Shown: positions 25,888 through 35,548, counted from the first letter of the stretch. The stretch: 64,000 bases of DNA from Amycolatopsis pretoriensis (GCF_900107925.1 NZ_FNUJ01000002.1:744001-808000), one strand, 5' to 3'. The notes: a model not told the origin generated them from the letters alone. Program-made: numbers and translations.

Positions 25888-26580
25888 TCAAACCGCCGTG
25901 TCGATGAGCTTGAGCAGCTCGGGTGCCGACTCCGTCAGGTACATGTGGCCGCCGGGCAGCTCCAAGTACTCGAACCCGGCTCCGGCCACCTCGGACCAGC
26001 GGGCACCCTCGGCCGCGGTCACCAGCGCGTCGTCCGTCCCGCGCAGCGACGTGATGGGCGCGGGCAGCCGGTCTTCGGTGCTCGGCCGGTAGTTCTCGTG
26101 CATCTCCACGTCGGCGCGCAGCGCCGGCAGGATCAGCTCGCGCATCTCCGGGTCTTCGAGCGCTTCGTGGGTGAACCCGGCGAACTGCGAGACCCGGGCC
26201 AGGAACTCGTCGTCGCTCAGCCCGGTCGCGCGCTGGGGCCGCTGGGTGTGCGGCTCCGGCGATCCGCTGACGAACAGGTGCCGCAGCACCAGCTCCGGGT
26301 GCGCGGCCACGCGGTGCGCCAGCTCGTACGCCAGCACCGCGCCCAGGCTGTGTCCGAAGAGGACCACCTCGGTCCGGCCGTCGAGCTGCCGCACCAGGTC
26401 CGGCAGCAGTTCGTCGGCCGCGACCACGGCGTCCCGGTAGGGCTCGGCGTCGATCAGCCGCTCCCGGCCGGGCAGCTGCAACGGCACGACGTCCAGCCGC
26501 TCACCCGCGTGTTCCTGCCACGGGCGGAAGAACGAGGCCCCCGCTCCGGCGAACGGCAGGCATACCAGTGCGATCTTCAC
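25888..26580 (-). CDS. Type II thioesterase
   Basis: Stand-alone editing thioesterase of 230 residues that clears wrong acyl groups from carrier proteins of the NRPS/PKS. Alpha/beta hydrolase start LVCLPFAGAGASFFRPW, nucleophile VLFGHSLGAVLAYEL (GHSLG), catalytic Asp in LRGTDDALV and His in ELPGGHMYLTE. GTG 26580 follows GAGGGG. It is encoded inside the operon, between two SDR genes with 10-11 base gaps. Confidence 0.93.
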   Translation of the reverse strand: MKIALVCLPFAGAGASFFRPWQEHAGERLDVVPLQLPGRERLIDAEPYRDAVVAADELLPDLVRQLDGRTEVVLFGHSLGAVLAYELAHRVAAHPELVLRHLFVSGSPEPHTQRPQRATGLSDDEFLARVSQFAGFTHEALEDPEMRELILPALRADVEMHENYRPSTEDRLPAPITSLRGTDDALVTAAEGARWSEVAGAGFEYLELPGGHMYLTESAPELLKLIDTAV

Positions 26581-26591
26581 TTCGCGTCCCC

Positions 26592-27299
26592 TCAGGCAGG
26601 CTGGCCGAACGGCCGGACGATGATGGTGTTGACGTCCACGGGGGACGGCTGGCTCAGGGCGAAGACGATCGTGTTGGCGATCTGGTCGGCCGTGAGCAGC
26701 TTGCCGAGCTCGCCCTTGTCGCCGCCCCACTCGTCCCAGAACGGCGTGTCGGTGCGGCCCGGCGACACCAGCGTCACGCCGACGTCGTCGGTGGTGACCA
26801 GGCGGCGGGTGTTCTCCGCCAGCCCGGTGACCGCCCACTTGGTGATGCCGTAGATGTTGCCCGCGCCGTACGCGTGCCCGGCGACACTGCCGACGAACAC
26901 GAGGCGTCCCTTGGTCTTCTTCAGCTCGGCCAGCGTGGCCCGCACCAGCAGGGCCGGTCCCAGCACGTTGGCGAGGACCATGTCCTTCCAGCCCGCCGGG
27001 TCGCCCTCGGCGAGGTCGTCGTGCGTGGCGTAGCCGGCGTTCGCGACCGCCGCGTCCAGCCGCCCGAAGCGCTCCAGCGTGGTGTCCACCGCGGACCGGA
27101 CCACGTCCCAGTCCCCCGCGTCACCCTGGATCGTCAGCAGCTCGTCCGGCTCGCCGAGCTCCTTGGCGAACCGGTCCAGCCGCTCCTGACCGCGTCCGAC
27201 GATGCTCACCCGCTGCCCCTGGTCGAGCAGCTGCCGTGCGACGGCGGCGCCGATACCGCTGCCACCGCCGGTGATCAGCGTTACGGGAGTGTCGGTCAT
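26592..27299 (-). CDS. Short-chain dehydrogenase/reductase
   Basis: SDR of 235 residues: LITGGGSGIGAAVA cofactor site, ANAGYAT, VFVGSVAGHAYG and YGITKWAVTG with the catalytic Tyr and Lys. Resembles the clavulanate-dehydrogenase/YdfG-like group by length. It is in the NRPS/PKS operon and probably reduces a keto group or oxidises an alcohol after P450 hydroxylation. Substrate unknown. Confidence 0.85.
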   Translation of the reverse strand: MTDTPVTLITGGGSGIGAAVARQLLDQGQRVSIVGRGQERLDRFAKELGEPDELLTIQGDAGDWDVVRSAVDTTLERFGRLDAAVANAGYATHDDLAEGDPAGWKDMVLANVLGPALLVRATLAELKKTKGRLVFVGSVAGHAYGAGNIYGITKWAVTGLAENTRRLVTTDDVGVTLVSPGRTDTPFWDEWGGDKGELGKLLTADQIANTIVFALSQPSPVDVNTIIVRPFGQPA

Positions 27300-27330
27300 G
27301 TAGTGCTCCAAGGGGTTTGTGCGTCGAGAG

Positions 27331-28578
27331 CTAGCGGGGCAGCTTCGTCTTGTAGGTGATCGGCAGGTGCGAGACACCGCGGCCGACCGAGTTGTCGTAG
27401 AGCCACGTGAGATCCTTGAGCGGCACCGCGAGCTCGATGTCCGGGAGCCGGCGCAACAGCGTGTTGAACGCGATCTCGGCCTCGATGCGGGAAAGCGGGG
27501 ACCCCGGGCAGAAGTGTGCGCCGTGGCCGAAGGAGAAGTGCCGGTTGCCGGTGCGGGTGATGTCCAGGCGGTCCGGGTCCTCGAACACCTTCGGATCGCG
27601 GTTCGCGGAGCTGATCATCAGGTGCACGAACGACTCCTTGCCGATGTGCACCCCGCCCAGTTCCATGTCCTCGGCCGCCAGGCGCAGCGTGCCGCGGTAG
27701 ACCGGCGGCTGGTAGCGCAGGAACTCCTCGATCGCGCTGGGCGCGAGGCTCGGGTCGTTGCGCAGCAGCTCCAGCTGGTCCGGGTTGGCGAACAGCGCTT
27801 CCATGCCGTTGCTGATCGTGAACGCCGTCGTCTTGTGCCCGGCGTTGATCAGCAGGATCATCGTGGACACGATTTCGTCGTTCGTGATCCGGCCGTCCTC
27901 GTCGGCGGCACGGATCAGGGTGCTGACGAGGTCCTCGCCGAGGTCGGCGCGACGCGCTTCCAGCAGCTCCTTCAGGTACTGCTCGATGCTGTCGCTCGCC
28001 CACTTGAGCCGGGCGTTCTCCTCCTCGGTCGCGTACGGCGCGCCGCTGAGCAGCAGGCCCCACTCGTGCAGCTTCTCGCGGTCCTCGAACGGAACCCCGA
28101 GGAACTCGCAGATCACCTTGAGCGGCAGGGTCATCGCGAACTCTTCGAACAGGTCGACCTCGGGTCCGAAGCCGTCGATCAGGTCGTCGGTGGTCGCCTG
28201 GATGTTCGGCCGCAGCCGCTGCATCTTGCGCGGGGTGAAGGCCTGCGCCACGAGCTTGCGCAGCCGGGTGTGCCGCGGCGCGTCCGCGGTGAGCATGTTG
28301 CGGATCAGCGTCGGGCTGGAATCCTTCAGCAGGTCCTGCCACCACGCCGGCGCGTTGTCCACGCTCTTGGAGATCCGGGGGTCGTTGAACAGGCCGCTGA
28401 CCGTCTCGTAGTCCATGACGACGTACGCCTCGGCACCGATCGGGTGGTTGACCTGGTGCACGGGACACTTCGAGCGGAGCTCGGCGTTGTCGGCGTGCTT
28501 GTTGGGGTACGCCGGCTCGGTGAAGTACTCCGGGGGGAGCTGTTCGTGCCCGACGGCCGGCTGCGCTTCAGTGCTCAT
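27331..28578 (-). CDS. Cytochrome P450 of the NRPS/PKS operon
   Basis: P450 of 415 residues. Heme segment HFSFGHGAHFCPGSPLSR, ExxR as EEFLRY, C-helix DAPRHTRLRKLVAQAF. The I-helix is NAGHKTTAF: Lys replaces the usual Asp/Glu of the acid-alcohol pair. ATG 28578 follows AGGAGAAGG. It lies 27 bases after the exporter stop in the long operon. Candidate for hydroxylating a carrier-bound amino acid or the released product. Confidence 0.92.
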   Translation of the reverse strand: MSTEAQPAVGHEQLPPEYFTEPAYPNKHADNAELRSKCPVHQVNHPIGAEAYVVMDYETVSGLFNDPRISKSVDNAPAWWQDLLKDSSPTLIRNMLTADAPRHTRLRKLVAQAFTPRKMQRLRPNIQATTDDLIDGFGPEVDLFEEFAMTLPLKVICEFLGVPFEDREKLHEWGLLLSGAPYATEEENARLKWASDSIEQYLKELLEARRADLGEDLVSTLIRAADEDGRITNDEIVSTMILLINAGHKTTAFTISNGMEALFANPDQLELLRNDPSLAPSAIEEFLRYQPPVYRGTLRLAAEDMELGGVHIGKESFVHLMISSANRDPKVFEDPDRLDITRTGNRHFSFGHGAHFCPGSPLSRIEAEIAFNTLLRRLPDIELAVPLKDLTWLYDNSVGRGVSHLPITYKTKLPR

Positions 28579-28605
28579 TCCTTTTCCTTCTCCTGACGAT
28601 GACGG

Positions 28606-29931
28606 TCATACGGCGACGGCCTCCGGGGCCGGCAGGTTCCGGATGCGCTTGGTCAGGGTCGGCAGCGCCGCCACCCCCGAGATCACGCACATCGTGATGA
28701 ACACCCACGTCGAGCCGGCCAGGTCGAAGACCAGGCCGACCAGGAAGACACCGATCGGCGCCGCGCTCATGGACATGAAGAACACCGCGCCGAGCACGCG
28801 GCCCTGCACCTTGTCCGGGGCGACGGCGGCGAGGTACGACAGGAACACGGTGCTGATGATCGGGCCGCGGATGAACACCAGCGTCACGATGATGCCCAGC
28901 GGGATCACGCCCGGCGTGACCGCGAGCAGGATCGCCACCACCGGGCCGATCCACGCGCCGCACAGCACGATCGTCGACGGCTTGAACTTCTTGAAGACCC
29001 ACCCGGCGGCCATCGAACCGACCAGCCCGCCGACCCCTGCGACGGCGAGGGTGACGCCGATGAACGAGGACGAGGCGCCCCGCCCCTGCGCGGTGGCGAT
29101 CAGCGCGAGGAACACCCCGGAGTGGGTGAACGCCATGTTCGAGCCCATGATCCAGATGATCAGCGGACGCAGGATCGGCTGCTTGAACAGGAACTTGAAG
29201 CCCTCGGCCGTGCCGCCCTTCTCCTTGGCCGCACGGCTTTCCTCGTTCTGCATCGGCTTGCGCACGAACAGCAGGAGCACCGACGAGATGAGGAACGACA
29301 CCGCCGCCGCGAGGTACGGGAACGCCCGCGCCACACCGAAGAGCGCACCGCCGATCGGCGGTCCGACCAGGGTGGCGCCGAAGTACCGGACCTGGTTCTG
29401 CGCGGTGGCGTCGGTCAGCTGGGACGGCGGTACCAGCGCCTTGATCGCGGCCACCCCGGCGGGTTGCCCGATGCCGAAGCAGATGGACGAGCACAGCGCG
29501 ATCCCGAAGATCACCGGCATGCTCGCGCCGCCGGTGAAGATCAGCACGCTGAACAACCCCAGCAGCGCGACCCGGATCAGGTTGCAGCCCATCAGCAGCA
29601 GCTTGCGGTCCAGCCGGTCGGCGAGCGTGCCGCCGGGGATGGACATCAGGCTCGCCGTGATCAGCTGCATCGAGCCGACGGCGCCCGCGTACACCGTCGA
29701 CCCCGTGGTGGCCAGGATCAGCAGCGGGTAGGCGATCTCCGCGGTTTCCTTGGCGATCGCGGCGAACGCCTCACTGGTCCAGAGCGCCTGGAAGTCCCAG
29801 TTCTTGATCAACGGCTTTTCCGGGGTCTCCGGTGCCGCTGTCGCCTCCGCACCCGGTTCGGGCACGGCCTCGGACGGGTCCGCGTCGAGCTCTTGTGTGC
29901 TCGTGCCGCGCTCACGCGGTTCAGTGGACAT
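28606..29931 (-). CDS. MFS exporter
   Basis: Major facilitator of 441 residues with about 12 membrane helices after a 45-residue acidic, Pro/Ala/Glu-rich cytoplasmic tail. GGTLADRLDRKLLLM between helices 2 and 3 is the MFS loop motif. Related by pattern to macrolide/siderophore-type exporters with a fused N-tail. Probably exports the NRPS/PKS product and gives self-protection. Only 8 bases separate it from the PKS stop. Confidence 0.88.
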   Translation of the reverse strand: MSTEPRERGTSTQELDADPSEAVPEPGAEATAAPETPEKPLIKNWDFQALWTSEAFAAIAKETAEIAYPLLILATTGSTVYAGAVGSMQLITASLMSIPGGTLADRLDRKLLLMGCNLIRVALLGLFSVLIFTGGASMPVIFGIALCSSICFGIGQPAGVAAIKALVPPSQLTDATAQNQVRYFGATLVGPPIGGALFGVARAFPYLAAAVSFLISSVLLLFVRKPMQNEESRAAKEKGGTAEGFKFLFKQPILRPLIIWIMGSNMAFTHSGVFLALIATAQGRGASSSFIGVTLAVAGVGGLVGSMAAGWVFKKFKPSTIVLCGAWIGPVVAILLAVTPGVIPLGIIVTLVFIRGPIISTVFLSYLAAVAPDKVQGRVLGAVFFMSMSAAPIGVFLVGLVFDLAGSTWVFITMCVISGVAALPTLTKRIRNLPAPEAVAV

Positions 29932-29939
29932 CCAGGACC

Positions 29940-32900
29940 TCAATTCCTTTCCGGCGCGTCGCCGGGCAACGTGGTGAGCAGGTCTTCGGCGAGCTGGTGC
30001 ACGTGGGGCTCGGTCAGCACCGACCAGTGGTTCCCCGGTACGGGGACCACGCGGACGCCGCCGCCGTACAGCGGGGCCAGCCGGGTGGTGAGCTTCTCCG
30101 CCCCGCGCGCGTCCAGGCCGACCTTGAACACCACGGCCGGGCAGTCCACCGCGCGCGGCCGGTAGGGCGCCATCGCGCGCGCCTTGTGCAGGAACAGCTT
30201 GTGCAGCGCGGGGTTGCGCCGCATCTGCCGGCCGACCTCGCCGAGGCCCAGCACGCCGGCCACCTGGAAGTAGGCGTGGCTGTACAGGAACTCCGCGTCG
30301 AGCCCGATCGGGACGCCGCGCCGGCCCGGTACGAACGCGTCGAGGCACAGCAGCACGTCGACGACCTCGCCGCGCTCGACGAGCAGGCGGGCCATCTCGT
30401 GCGCCAGCACCGCGCCGAACGACCAGCCGCCCAGCGTGTACGGACCCTCGGGCTGGATGCGGCGCACCGCGTCCACGTGGTGCGCCGCCACCTGCGGCAC
30501 GGACTTGTGCTCCCCGTCCGCCGGGTCGGGCTCCAGCCCGTACACCGGGCGGCCCGCGTCGAGCCGGTCGGCCAGCGGCTGGTAGCTGAGCGCGGTGCCC
30601 GCGGCGTCGGCGGCCAGGAACAGCGGGCGGCCCGAGCCTTCCCGCAGCAGCACGGCGTTCACCGGCGCGCGCTCGGCCGGCACCTTCGGCCGGTCCCGCT
30701 CCGCCAGCTCGACCAGCCGCCCGAACGTGGGCTCCTGGGAGAACTCGGCCAGCGACACCACGAGCCCGGCCTGCTCCCGCAGCCTGCTCATCATGTGCAA
30801 CGCCATCAGCGACTCGCCGCCGAGGCCGTAGAAGTGGTCCGCGTCCGAGGCGGGCGGCTGTCCCAGCGCCGTGGCCCACACCCGCTCCAGGGCCGGCCGC
30901 ACCGAGTCGCCGAGCCGCACCGGCCGCGCCTTCGTCCGGGCGGCGGCCCGCACCGGCTGGTCGCCGGCCGGGTCCGTGCCGAGGAAGGGGTGCGGCGGCA
31001 GGGATCGGCGGACCAGCGATCCGGTGCCCGCGAGCACGGTTTCGCCCAGCACGTCCACACCGCGTTCCCACAGCGCGCCCAGTGCCCGCAGCAGGCCGAG
31101 GTCGCCGTCCTCGGCCCGGCCCAGCAGCGGCAGCCCGGTCTTGGTGTCGTCCCAGCCTTCGTTCCAGCGCACCGTGCCCAGCATCGAACCGCCGGGGCCC
31201 AGCTCCAGGAACGTGTCGACGCCCGCGTCCAGCAACGTCTGCATACCCGCGTCCAGCAGCACCGGACGGGTGAACTGCGCGGTCCAGTAGTCCGCTTCGG
31301 CGACCGCGGCCGGGTCGGCCCACGTGCCCGTGCTGTCGGACACCAGCGGCAGCACCGGCGCCGAGATTTCCGTCTCCGCGATGACCTTCCGCAGGAACTC
31401 CGCCGCCGGAACCAGCAACTCGCAGTGCCCGGGCCGGTCCACGGCGAGGGCCCGCACGTCCAGTCCGGCCAGCGCGTCCCCGGCCAGCAGGTCGTCCACA
31501 TCGGACTCGAGACCGGACAGCACCACCCCGCCGCGGCTGATCACCGACACCTTGACCGGGTGGTCCGCGCCGATCCTGCGCAGGATCTCGCCGGAGGTGC
31601 CGTTCACCGCGAGCATGCGCCCGGGGGGCGCCTCGGCCCACGCGACGCGCGCCCGCTCGTGCACCACGGCGGCCGCGTCGGCGAGCGACCACACCCCGGC
31701 GAGGGTGGCCGGTGCGATTTCGCCGATGCTGTTGCCGAACATGCCGACCGGGGTGATGCCCCAGTCCATGAGCTGGCGGCCCAGCGCGTAGCCCAGCGCC
31801 CACAGGCCGAGCTGCTGGTGGATGCCGTTGTCGAACCATTCGGGCCGGCTGCCGCCCTCGGCCACCACCGGCGTCAGGTCGACGCCGCACGTCTCGAGCA
31901 CGACGACGCGGACCTCGTCGAACAGCCGGCGGAAACCGGGAAGCAGCCGGTAGGCGGGGGCGCCCGCGTTGTACCGCAGGGTGCCGTGGCCCGGGAACAG
32001 GAACGCCACCTTGCCCAGCGGGCGTGGCGACACGGGGTCGCCCGCGCCGGCCAGCACCTGCGCGGCGTGCTCCGGACCGGACACGGCGAGCGCTTGCTTG
32101 TGCTTGTGGACGCGACGCTCGGCGAAGGTGCGTGCCACCGCGTGCATGTCTGTTTCCTGTTGCACCGCAACGGAAAGTTCTTCCCGCAGCTTCGCCAGCG
32201 CCTCGGGCGTGGCCGCGGAAAGCGGGAGCAGTGTCCCGCCCGGTCGCGGTGCGGCGGCCGCACGCGCCGGCGGTTCCCGCAGGACGACGTGTGCGTTGGT
32301 GCCGCCGACGCCGAACGAGCTCACGGCCGCCAGCCGGGTGCCGCGGTCGGGCCAGGGCCGGTGCTCGGTGGACACCCGGAACGGCGTGTCCTCGAGGTCC
32401 AGCAGGGGGTTCGGCTGGTCGAAGTGCAGGCTGGGGACGACTTCGCCGTGTTCGAGCATCAGCACGGTCTTGATGAACGAGGCCACGCCCGCCGACGCGC
32501 TGGTGTGACCGAGGTTGCCCTTCACCCCGCCCAGCAGGCAGTAGCCGACGTCGGGGGTGGACATCCGGAACGCTTCGGTCAGCGCCTGCACCTCGACGGG
32601 GTCGCCGATCGGCGTGGCCGTGCCGTGCGCCTCGACGTAGTCGATGTCGGCCGCGTCGACGCCCGCGAGCTTCTGCGCGTAGCGGATGACGTCCCGCTGG
32701 CCCGGGATGGACGGCGTGGTGTAGCCCATCTTCTCGGCACCGTCGTTGTTCAGCGCCGAGCCGAGCACCACCGCCGCGATCCGGTCGCCGTCGGCCAGCG
32801 CGTCCTCGAGCCGCTTGAGGACCACCACGCCGACACCCTCGCTGGGCACGGTTCCGGTGGCGGAGGCGTCGAACGGACGGCAGTGCCCGTCCGCGGACAG

Positions 32901-33542
32901 CGGGCCACCCGGCTCGTGCCAGTAGCCCCACTCGCCCTTCGGCGCGACGGCGACGCCGCCCGCCAGCGCCGCGTCGCACTCCCGGTTCAGCAGGCTCTGC
33001 ACCGCCATGTGGATCGCGACCAGCGAGGTGGAGCACGACGTCTGCACGGTCAACGCCGGGCCGCGCAAGCCCAGCTTGTAGGCGACGCGGGTGGCGACGT
33101 GGTCCTTTTCCATGCCGAGCATGTGGTCCAGCGGGTTCAGGTCCATCCCGGCACCGGTCTGGGTGCGGTCGGCGCCCGCGTACACGCTGATCCAGCCGTC
33201 GAACCGGGTGGGGTCCAGACCGGCGTCGTCCAAAGCGGACATCGCCGCCTCCAGGAAGACCCGTTGCTGGGGATCGATTCGCGCGGCCTCGGCCCGGCTG
33301 TAGCCGAAGAACGACCAGTCGAAGTTCGCCGAGTCCGTCATGACGCCCTTGGCGGGCACGAAGTTCGGCTGCCGCACGTCGTCCGGGTCGGCACCCTTGT
33401 TCCGCACCAGGTCTTCGACGTCGAACCGGGTGATGCCCTCGACACCGTCGCGAAGCAGTTCCCAGAACTCCTCGACGTTCCCGGCGCCGGGCAAGCGGCA
33501 CGCCATCCCGACGACAGCGACCGCGTTCTCCGTGGTGGTCAC
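29940..33542 (-). CDS. Type I PKS module KS-AT-ACP-TE
   Basis: Single chain-extension and release module of 1200 residues. KS (8-425): Cys170 in VQTSCSTSLV, His306 in EAHGTATP, His346 in GNLGHTSA. AT (510-830): Ser605 in FGNSIGEIA, His706 in the specificity motif RPGH, which replaces HAFH (malonyl) or YASH (methylmalonyl). ACP (885-955): Ser911 in GGESLMAL. TE (970-1195): Ser1041 in GGWSFGAV, Asp1068, His1172. No KR, so the beta-keto group stays. Only one extender is added. GTG 33542 follows GAGGAAGGA. With the CCR cassette in the same operon, an alkylmalonyl-CoA extender is likely. Confidence 0.94.
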   Translation of the reverse strand: MTTTENAVAVVGMACRLPGAGNVEEFWELLRDGVEGITRFDVEDLVRNKGADPDDVRQPNFVPAKGVMTDSANFDWSFFGYSRAEAARIDPQQRVFLEAAMSALDDAGLDPTRFDGWISVYAGADRTQTGAGMDLNPLDHMLGMEKDHVATRVAYKLGLRGPALTVQTSCSTSLVAIHMAVQSLLNRECDAALAGGVAVAPKGEWGYWHEPGGPLSADGHCRPFDASATGTVPSEGVGVVVLKRLEDALADGDRIAAVVLGSALNNDGAEKMGYTTPSIPGQRDVIRYAQKLAGVDAADIDYVEAHGTATPIGDPVEVQALTEAFRMSTPDVGYCLLGGVKGNLGHTSASAGVASFIKTVLMLEHGEVVPSLHFDQPNPLLDLEDTPFRVSTEHRPWPDRGTRLAAVSSFGVGGTNAHVVLREPPARAAAAPRPGGTLLPLSAATPEALAKLREELSVAVQQETDMHAVARTFAERRVHKHKQALAVSGPEHAAQVLAGAGDPVSPRPLGKVAFLFPGHGTLRYNAGAPAYRLLPGFRRLFDEVRVVVLETCGVDLTPVVAEGGSRPEWFDNGIHQQLGLWALGYALGRQLMDWGITPVGMFGNSIGEIAPATLAGVWSLADAAAVVHERARVAWAEAPPGRMLAVNGTSGEILRRIGADHPVKVSVISRGGVVLSGLESDVDDLLAGDALAGLDVRALAVDRPGHCELLVPAAEFLRKVIAETEISAPVLPLVSDSTGTWADPAAVAEADYWTAQFTRPVLLDAGMQTLLDAGVDTFLELGPGGSMLGTVRWNEGWDDTKTGLPLLGRAEDGDLGLLRALGALWERGVDVLGETVLAGTGSLVRRSLPPHPFLGTDPAGDQPVRAAARTKARPVRLGDSVRPALERVWATALGQPPASDADHFYGLGGESLMALHMMSRLREQAGLVVSLAEFSQEPTFGRLVELAERDRPKVPAERAPVNAVLLREGSGRPLFLAADAAGTALSYQPLADRLDAGRPVYGLEPDPADGEHKSVPQVAAHHVDAVRRIQPEGPYTLGGWSFGAVLAHEMARLLVERGEVVDVLLCLDAFVPGRRGVPIGLDAEFLYSHAYFQVAGVLGLGEVGRQMRRNPALHKLFLHKARAMAPYRPRAVDCPAVVFKVGLDARGAEKLTTRLAPLYGGGVRVVPVPGNHWSVLTEPHVHQLAEDLLTTLPGDAPERN

Positions 33543-33580
33543 CGCGTTCCTTCCTCGTTCAAGGTGTGCCGCTGAGTCGG

Positions 33581-35248
33581 TCAGTTGCGCTGGTCGCCGG
33601 CGCGGCGTTCGCGCACCGCGCCGAGCATCCGGTCGCGGCTGCTGCCACGGCCCGCGGTCGCGGTCTCGGCGGGGGCGGCCAGCAGGTCCGCCTGCCCGCG
33701 CACGGTCCCGGCGCGGAAGAGGTCGACGGTGCGCAGCATCCGGCCGGACGCCTGGCTCAGCCGCTCCACGAGCACCACCAGCCGCAGCGAATCGCCACCC
33801 GCGTCGAAGAAGCTGACGTCGTCGCCGACGTCGTCGGTCTTGAGCACCTCTTGCCAGATGGACCGGACCAGGCCCAGCCGCACGGCGGGGTCGTCCAGCT
33901 CGGCCTGGTTGACGGGAGCCTGGTTCAGCACGTTTTCCTCCGGATCGTCTGCGATGGCGGCGGCGCTGCGGCGCAGCGCCTCCAGGAACTCGGTGGTCGT
34001 GGCCCCGGTGAACAGCTCCGCCGGGTGGTTCAGGAGGAACTCGAGCCGGTCCCGCCCGGTGGTCTGGTCCAGGCCGACGAACAGCGCCAGGTCCCACTTG
34101 CTGTACTCCGGGTGCAGCGGCTGGTAGCGGCCCACGACGTCGGGGGCGAGCACCAGCGGATCCGCCGTCTCGGCCAGGTTGACCAGCACCGGGGTCATCG
34201 GGGGCCGGGCCATGTCGCGGCCGGGGTCGAGCGCGGCGGCGATCGCGTCCAGCGGCACGTCCGAGTCGATGAACGTCTCCATGCCCCCGACGCGCGCGGT
34301 CCGCAGCAGCTCCCGCCACGACGTGCCGGCGTCGAGCCGGACACGCAGCACGAGCGTGGTCATGAACATGCCGATCACGTCCGCGGCCGCCGGGTCGTCC
34401 CGGCCGGGCCAGACGACCGCGAACAGGAAGTCGGTCTGCCCGGTGGTCCGCGCGAAGGTGCCGGCCAGCAGGGCCACGCCGGTCATGAAGAGGGTGCAGC
34501 CCTCCTGCCCGGCGACGGCCAGCACGGCCTCCGAGACGTCGGCGTCCAGCACGAGGTCCGCGCTGGCACCGATCAGCGACAGCTCGGGGTCGTCCGGGTC
34601 GCCGTCGTAGGGCAGTGCGACCGTGGTCGGTGCGCCCCGCAGCCGTTCCACCACGTCGGCGACCCGCTCGGCGTGCCCGTCGTCCTCGAGGCCACCCTGC
34701 ACTTCGGCCGGGTGCGGCGGGGTGGACAGCTCCGGCTCCATGCCCCGGGCGAGCGCCCGGTAGGTCGTTCCGATCTCCGCCACCAGGAGCTGCCGGGACA
34801 CGCCGTCGAAGACGATGTGGTGCACGGTCAGCACGAGCAGCGTCCGGTCGGGTGCGAGGCGGATCACCTCGGCCCGCGCCGGCGCCTCCTCGCTCAGCTC
34901 GAAGGGCGTGTAGCACAGCGCTTCGACGAGGCGCTCGATCTCGTCGGCGGCCCAGCCGTCGGCGACCGCGTCGGTGAAGCCGACCTCGGGCGGGGACGCG
35001 TCGGTGCGGTACTCGACCCGCAGCGCCGCGGGGTCCAGCCGGAACCGCGAGCGCAGGGCGGGGTGCCGTCCCAGCGCGCGTTCCACGGCCGAAGTCAGCA
35101 ATTGATGGTCGAGAGGTCCGGTCAGTTCCAGGACGCTCGGCAACAGGTAGCTGGGACGCAGCCGCTCGATGCGGTCGAGGATCCAGAGACCCTGCTGGGT
35201 CGGTGTCGCCGGGTACCAGATGCCTTGTGCGGTAGGGAAACTAGTCAT
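33581..35248 (-). CDS. NRPS: condensation domain and PCP (no A domain)
   Basis: NRPS subunit of 555 residues with a complete C domain (1-450; TPTQQGLWILDR at the start and an intact HHIVFDG with His144 as catalytic His) and a PCP (460-525) with AGGDSLRL (Ser487). It has no adenylation domain, so its PCP must be loaded in trans, most simply by one of the two A domains encoded nearby. First gene of the 12-gene operon. ATG 35248 has only a weak, distant GAGG; the leader is about 170 bases from the promoter at 35426-35453. Confidence 0.9.
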   Translation of the reverse strand: MTSFPTAQGIWYPATPTQQGLWILDRIERLRPSYLLPSVLELTGPLDHQLLTSAVERALGRHPALRSRFRLDPAALRVEYRTDASPPEVGFTDAVADGWAADEIERLVEALCYTPFELSEEAPARAEVIRLAPDRTLLVLTVHHIVFDGVSRQLLVAEIGTTYRALARGMEPELSTPPHPAEVQGGLEDDGHAERVADVVERLRGAPTTVALPYDGDPDDPELSLIGASADLVLDADVSEAVLAVAGQEGCTLFMTGVALLAGTFARTTGQTDFLFAVVWPGRDDPAAADVIGMFMTTLVLRVRLDAGTSWRELLRTARVGGMETFIDSDVPLDAIAAALDPGRDMARPPMTPVLVNLAETADPLVLAPDVVGRYQPLHPEYSKWDLALFVGLDQTTGRDRLEFLLNHPAELFTGATTTEFLEALRRSAAAIADDPEENVLNQAPVNQAELDDPAVRLGLVRSIWQEVLKTDDVGDDVSFFDAGGDSLRLVVLVERLSQASGRMLRTVDLFRAGTVRGQADLLAAPAETATAGRGSSRDRMLGAVRERRAGDQRN

Positions 35249-35425
35249 CGACGCGCTCGGACCTCGCCAACCCGACGAGGGGGCGACGCCAGGGCGTGCG
35301 CATTCGACAGCGATCGCATGACAAAACCCCCAGAAGATCCTGACTTGCACGGGAGCAAACCCCAGTGTTACCCCGTGAGAACCCCAGTTCATGACGCCCG
35401 GTTCTTTCCACCGTCGTCAAATCGC

Positions 35426-35453
35426 ACTATAGCAGCCGGCCGAGGTCCGTCAA
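35426..35453 (-). promoter_or_regulatory. Consensus-like promoter for the long NRPS/PKS operon
   Basis: On the minus strand TTGACG (35453-35448), a 16-base spacer and TATAGT (35431-35426) form a near-consensus housekeeping (HrdB/sigma-70 type) promoter, the best in the window. Transcription would begin near 35419. Confidence 0.75.
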
Positions 35454-35477
35454 GCGGCGTCCACTTGCGAATATGAA

Positions 35478-35492
35478 TGTCCATCTTGGACA
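35478..35492. promoter_or_regulatory. Inverted-repeat operator candidate upstream of the minus promoter
   Basis: TGTCCA-TCT-TGGACA, a perfect 6+3+6 inverted repeat 25 bases upstream of the -35 of the minus promoter and 27 bases upstream of the possible plus promoter, suited to a regulator acting on both. Confidence 0.5.
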
Positions 35493-35518
35493 ATTGATCC
35501 CGGCCGGCCGGCCCCTGG

Positions 35519-35548
35519 TTGACGCTTTCGCGAACCTGGTGTTTAACT
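35519..35548 (+). promoter_or_regulatory. Possible plus-strand promoter
   Basis: TTGACG (35519-35524), an 18-base spacer and TTAACT (35543-35548). The -35 is good, the -10 weak. It would give a leader of about 430 bases before the P450. Confidence 0.35.

Noticed and set aside
29940-33542. Reading the PKS as a starter (loading) module
   Set aside because: It has an intact KS with Cys-His-His and a C-terminal thioesterase, so it extends and releases rather than loads.
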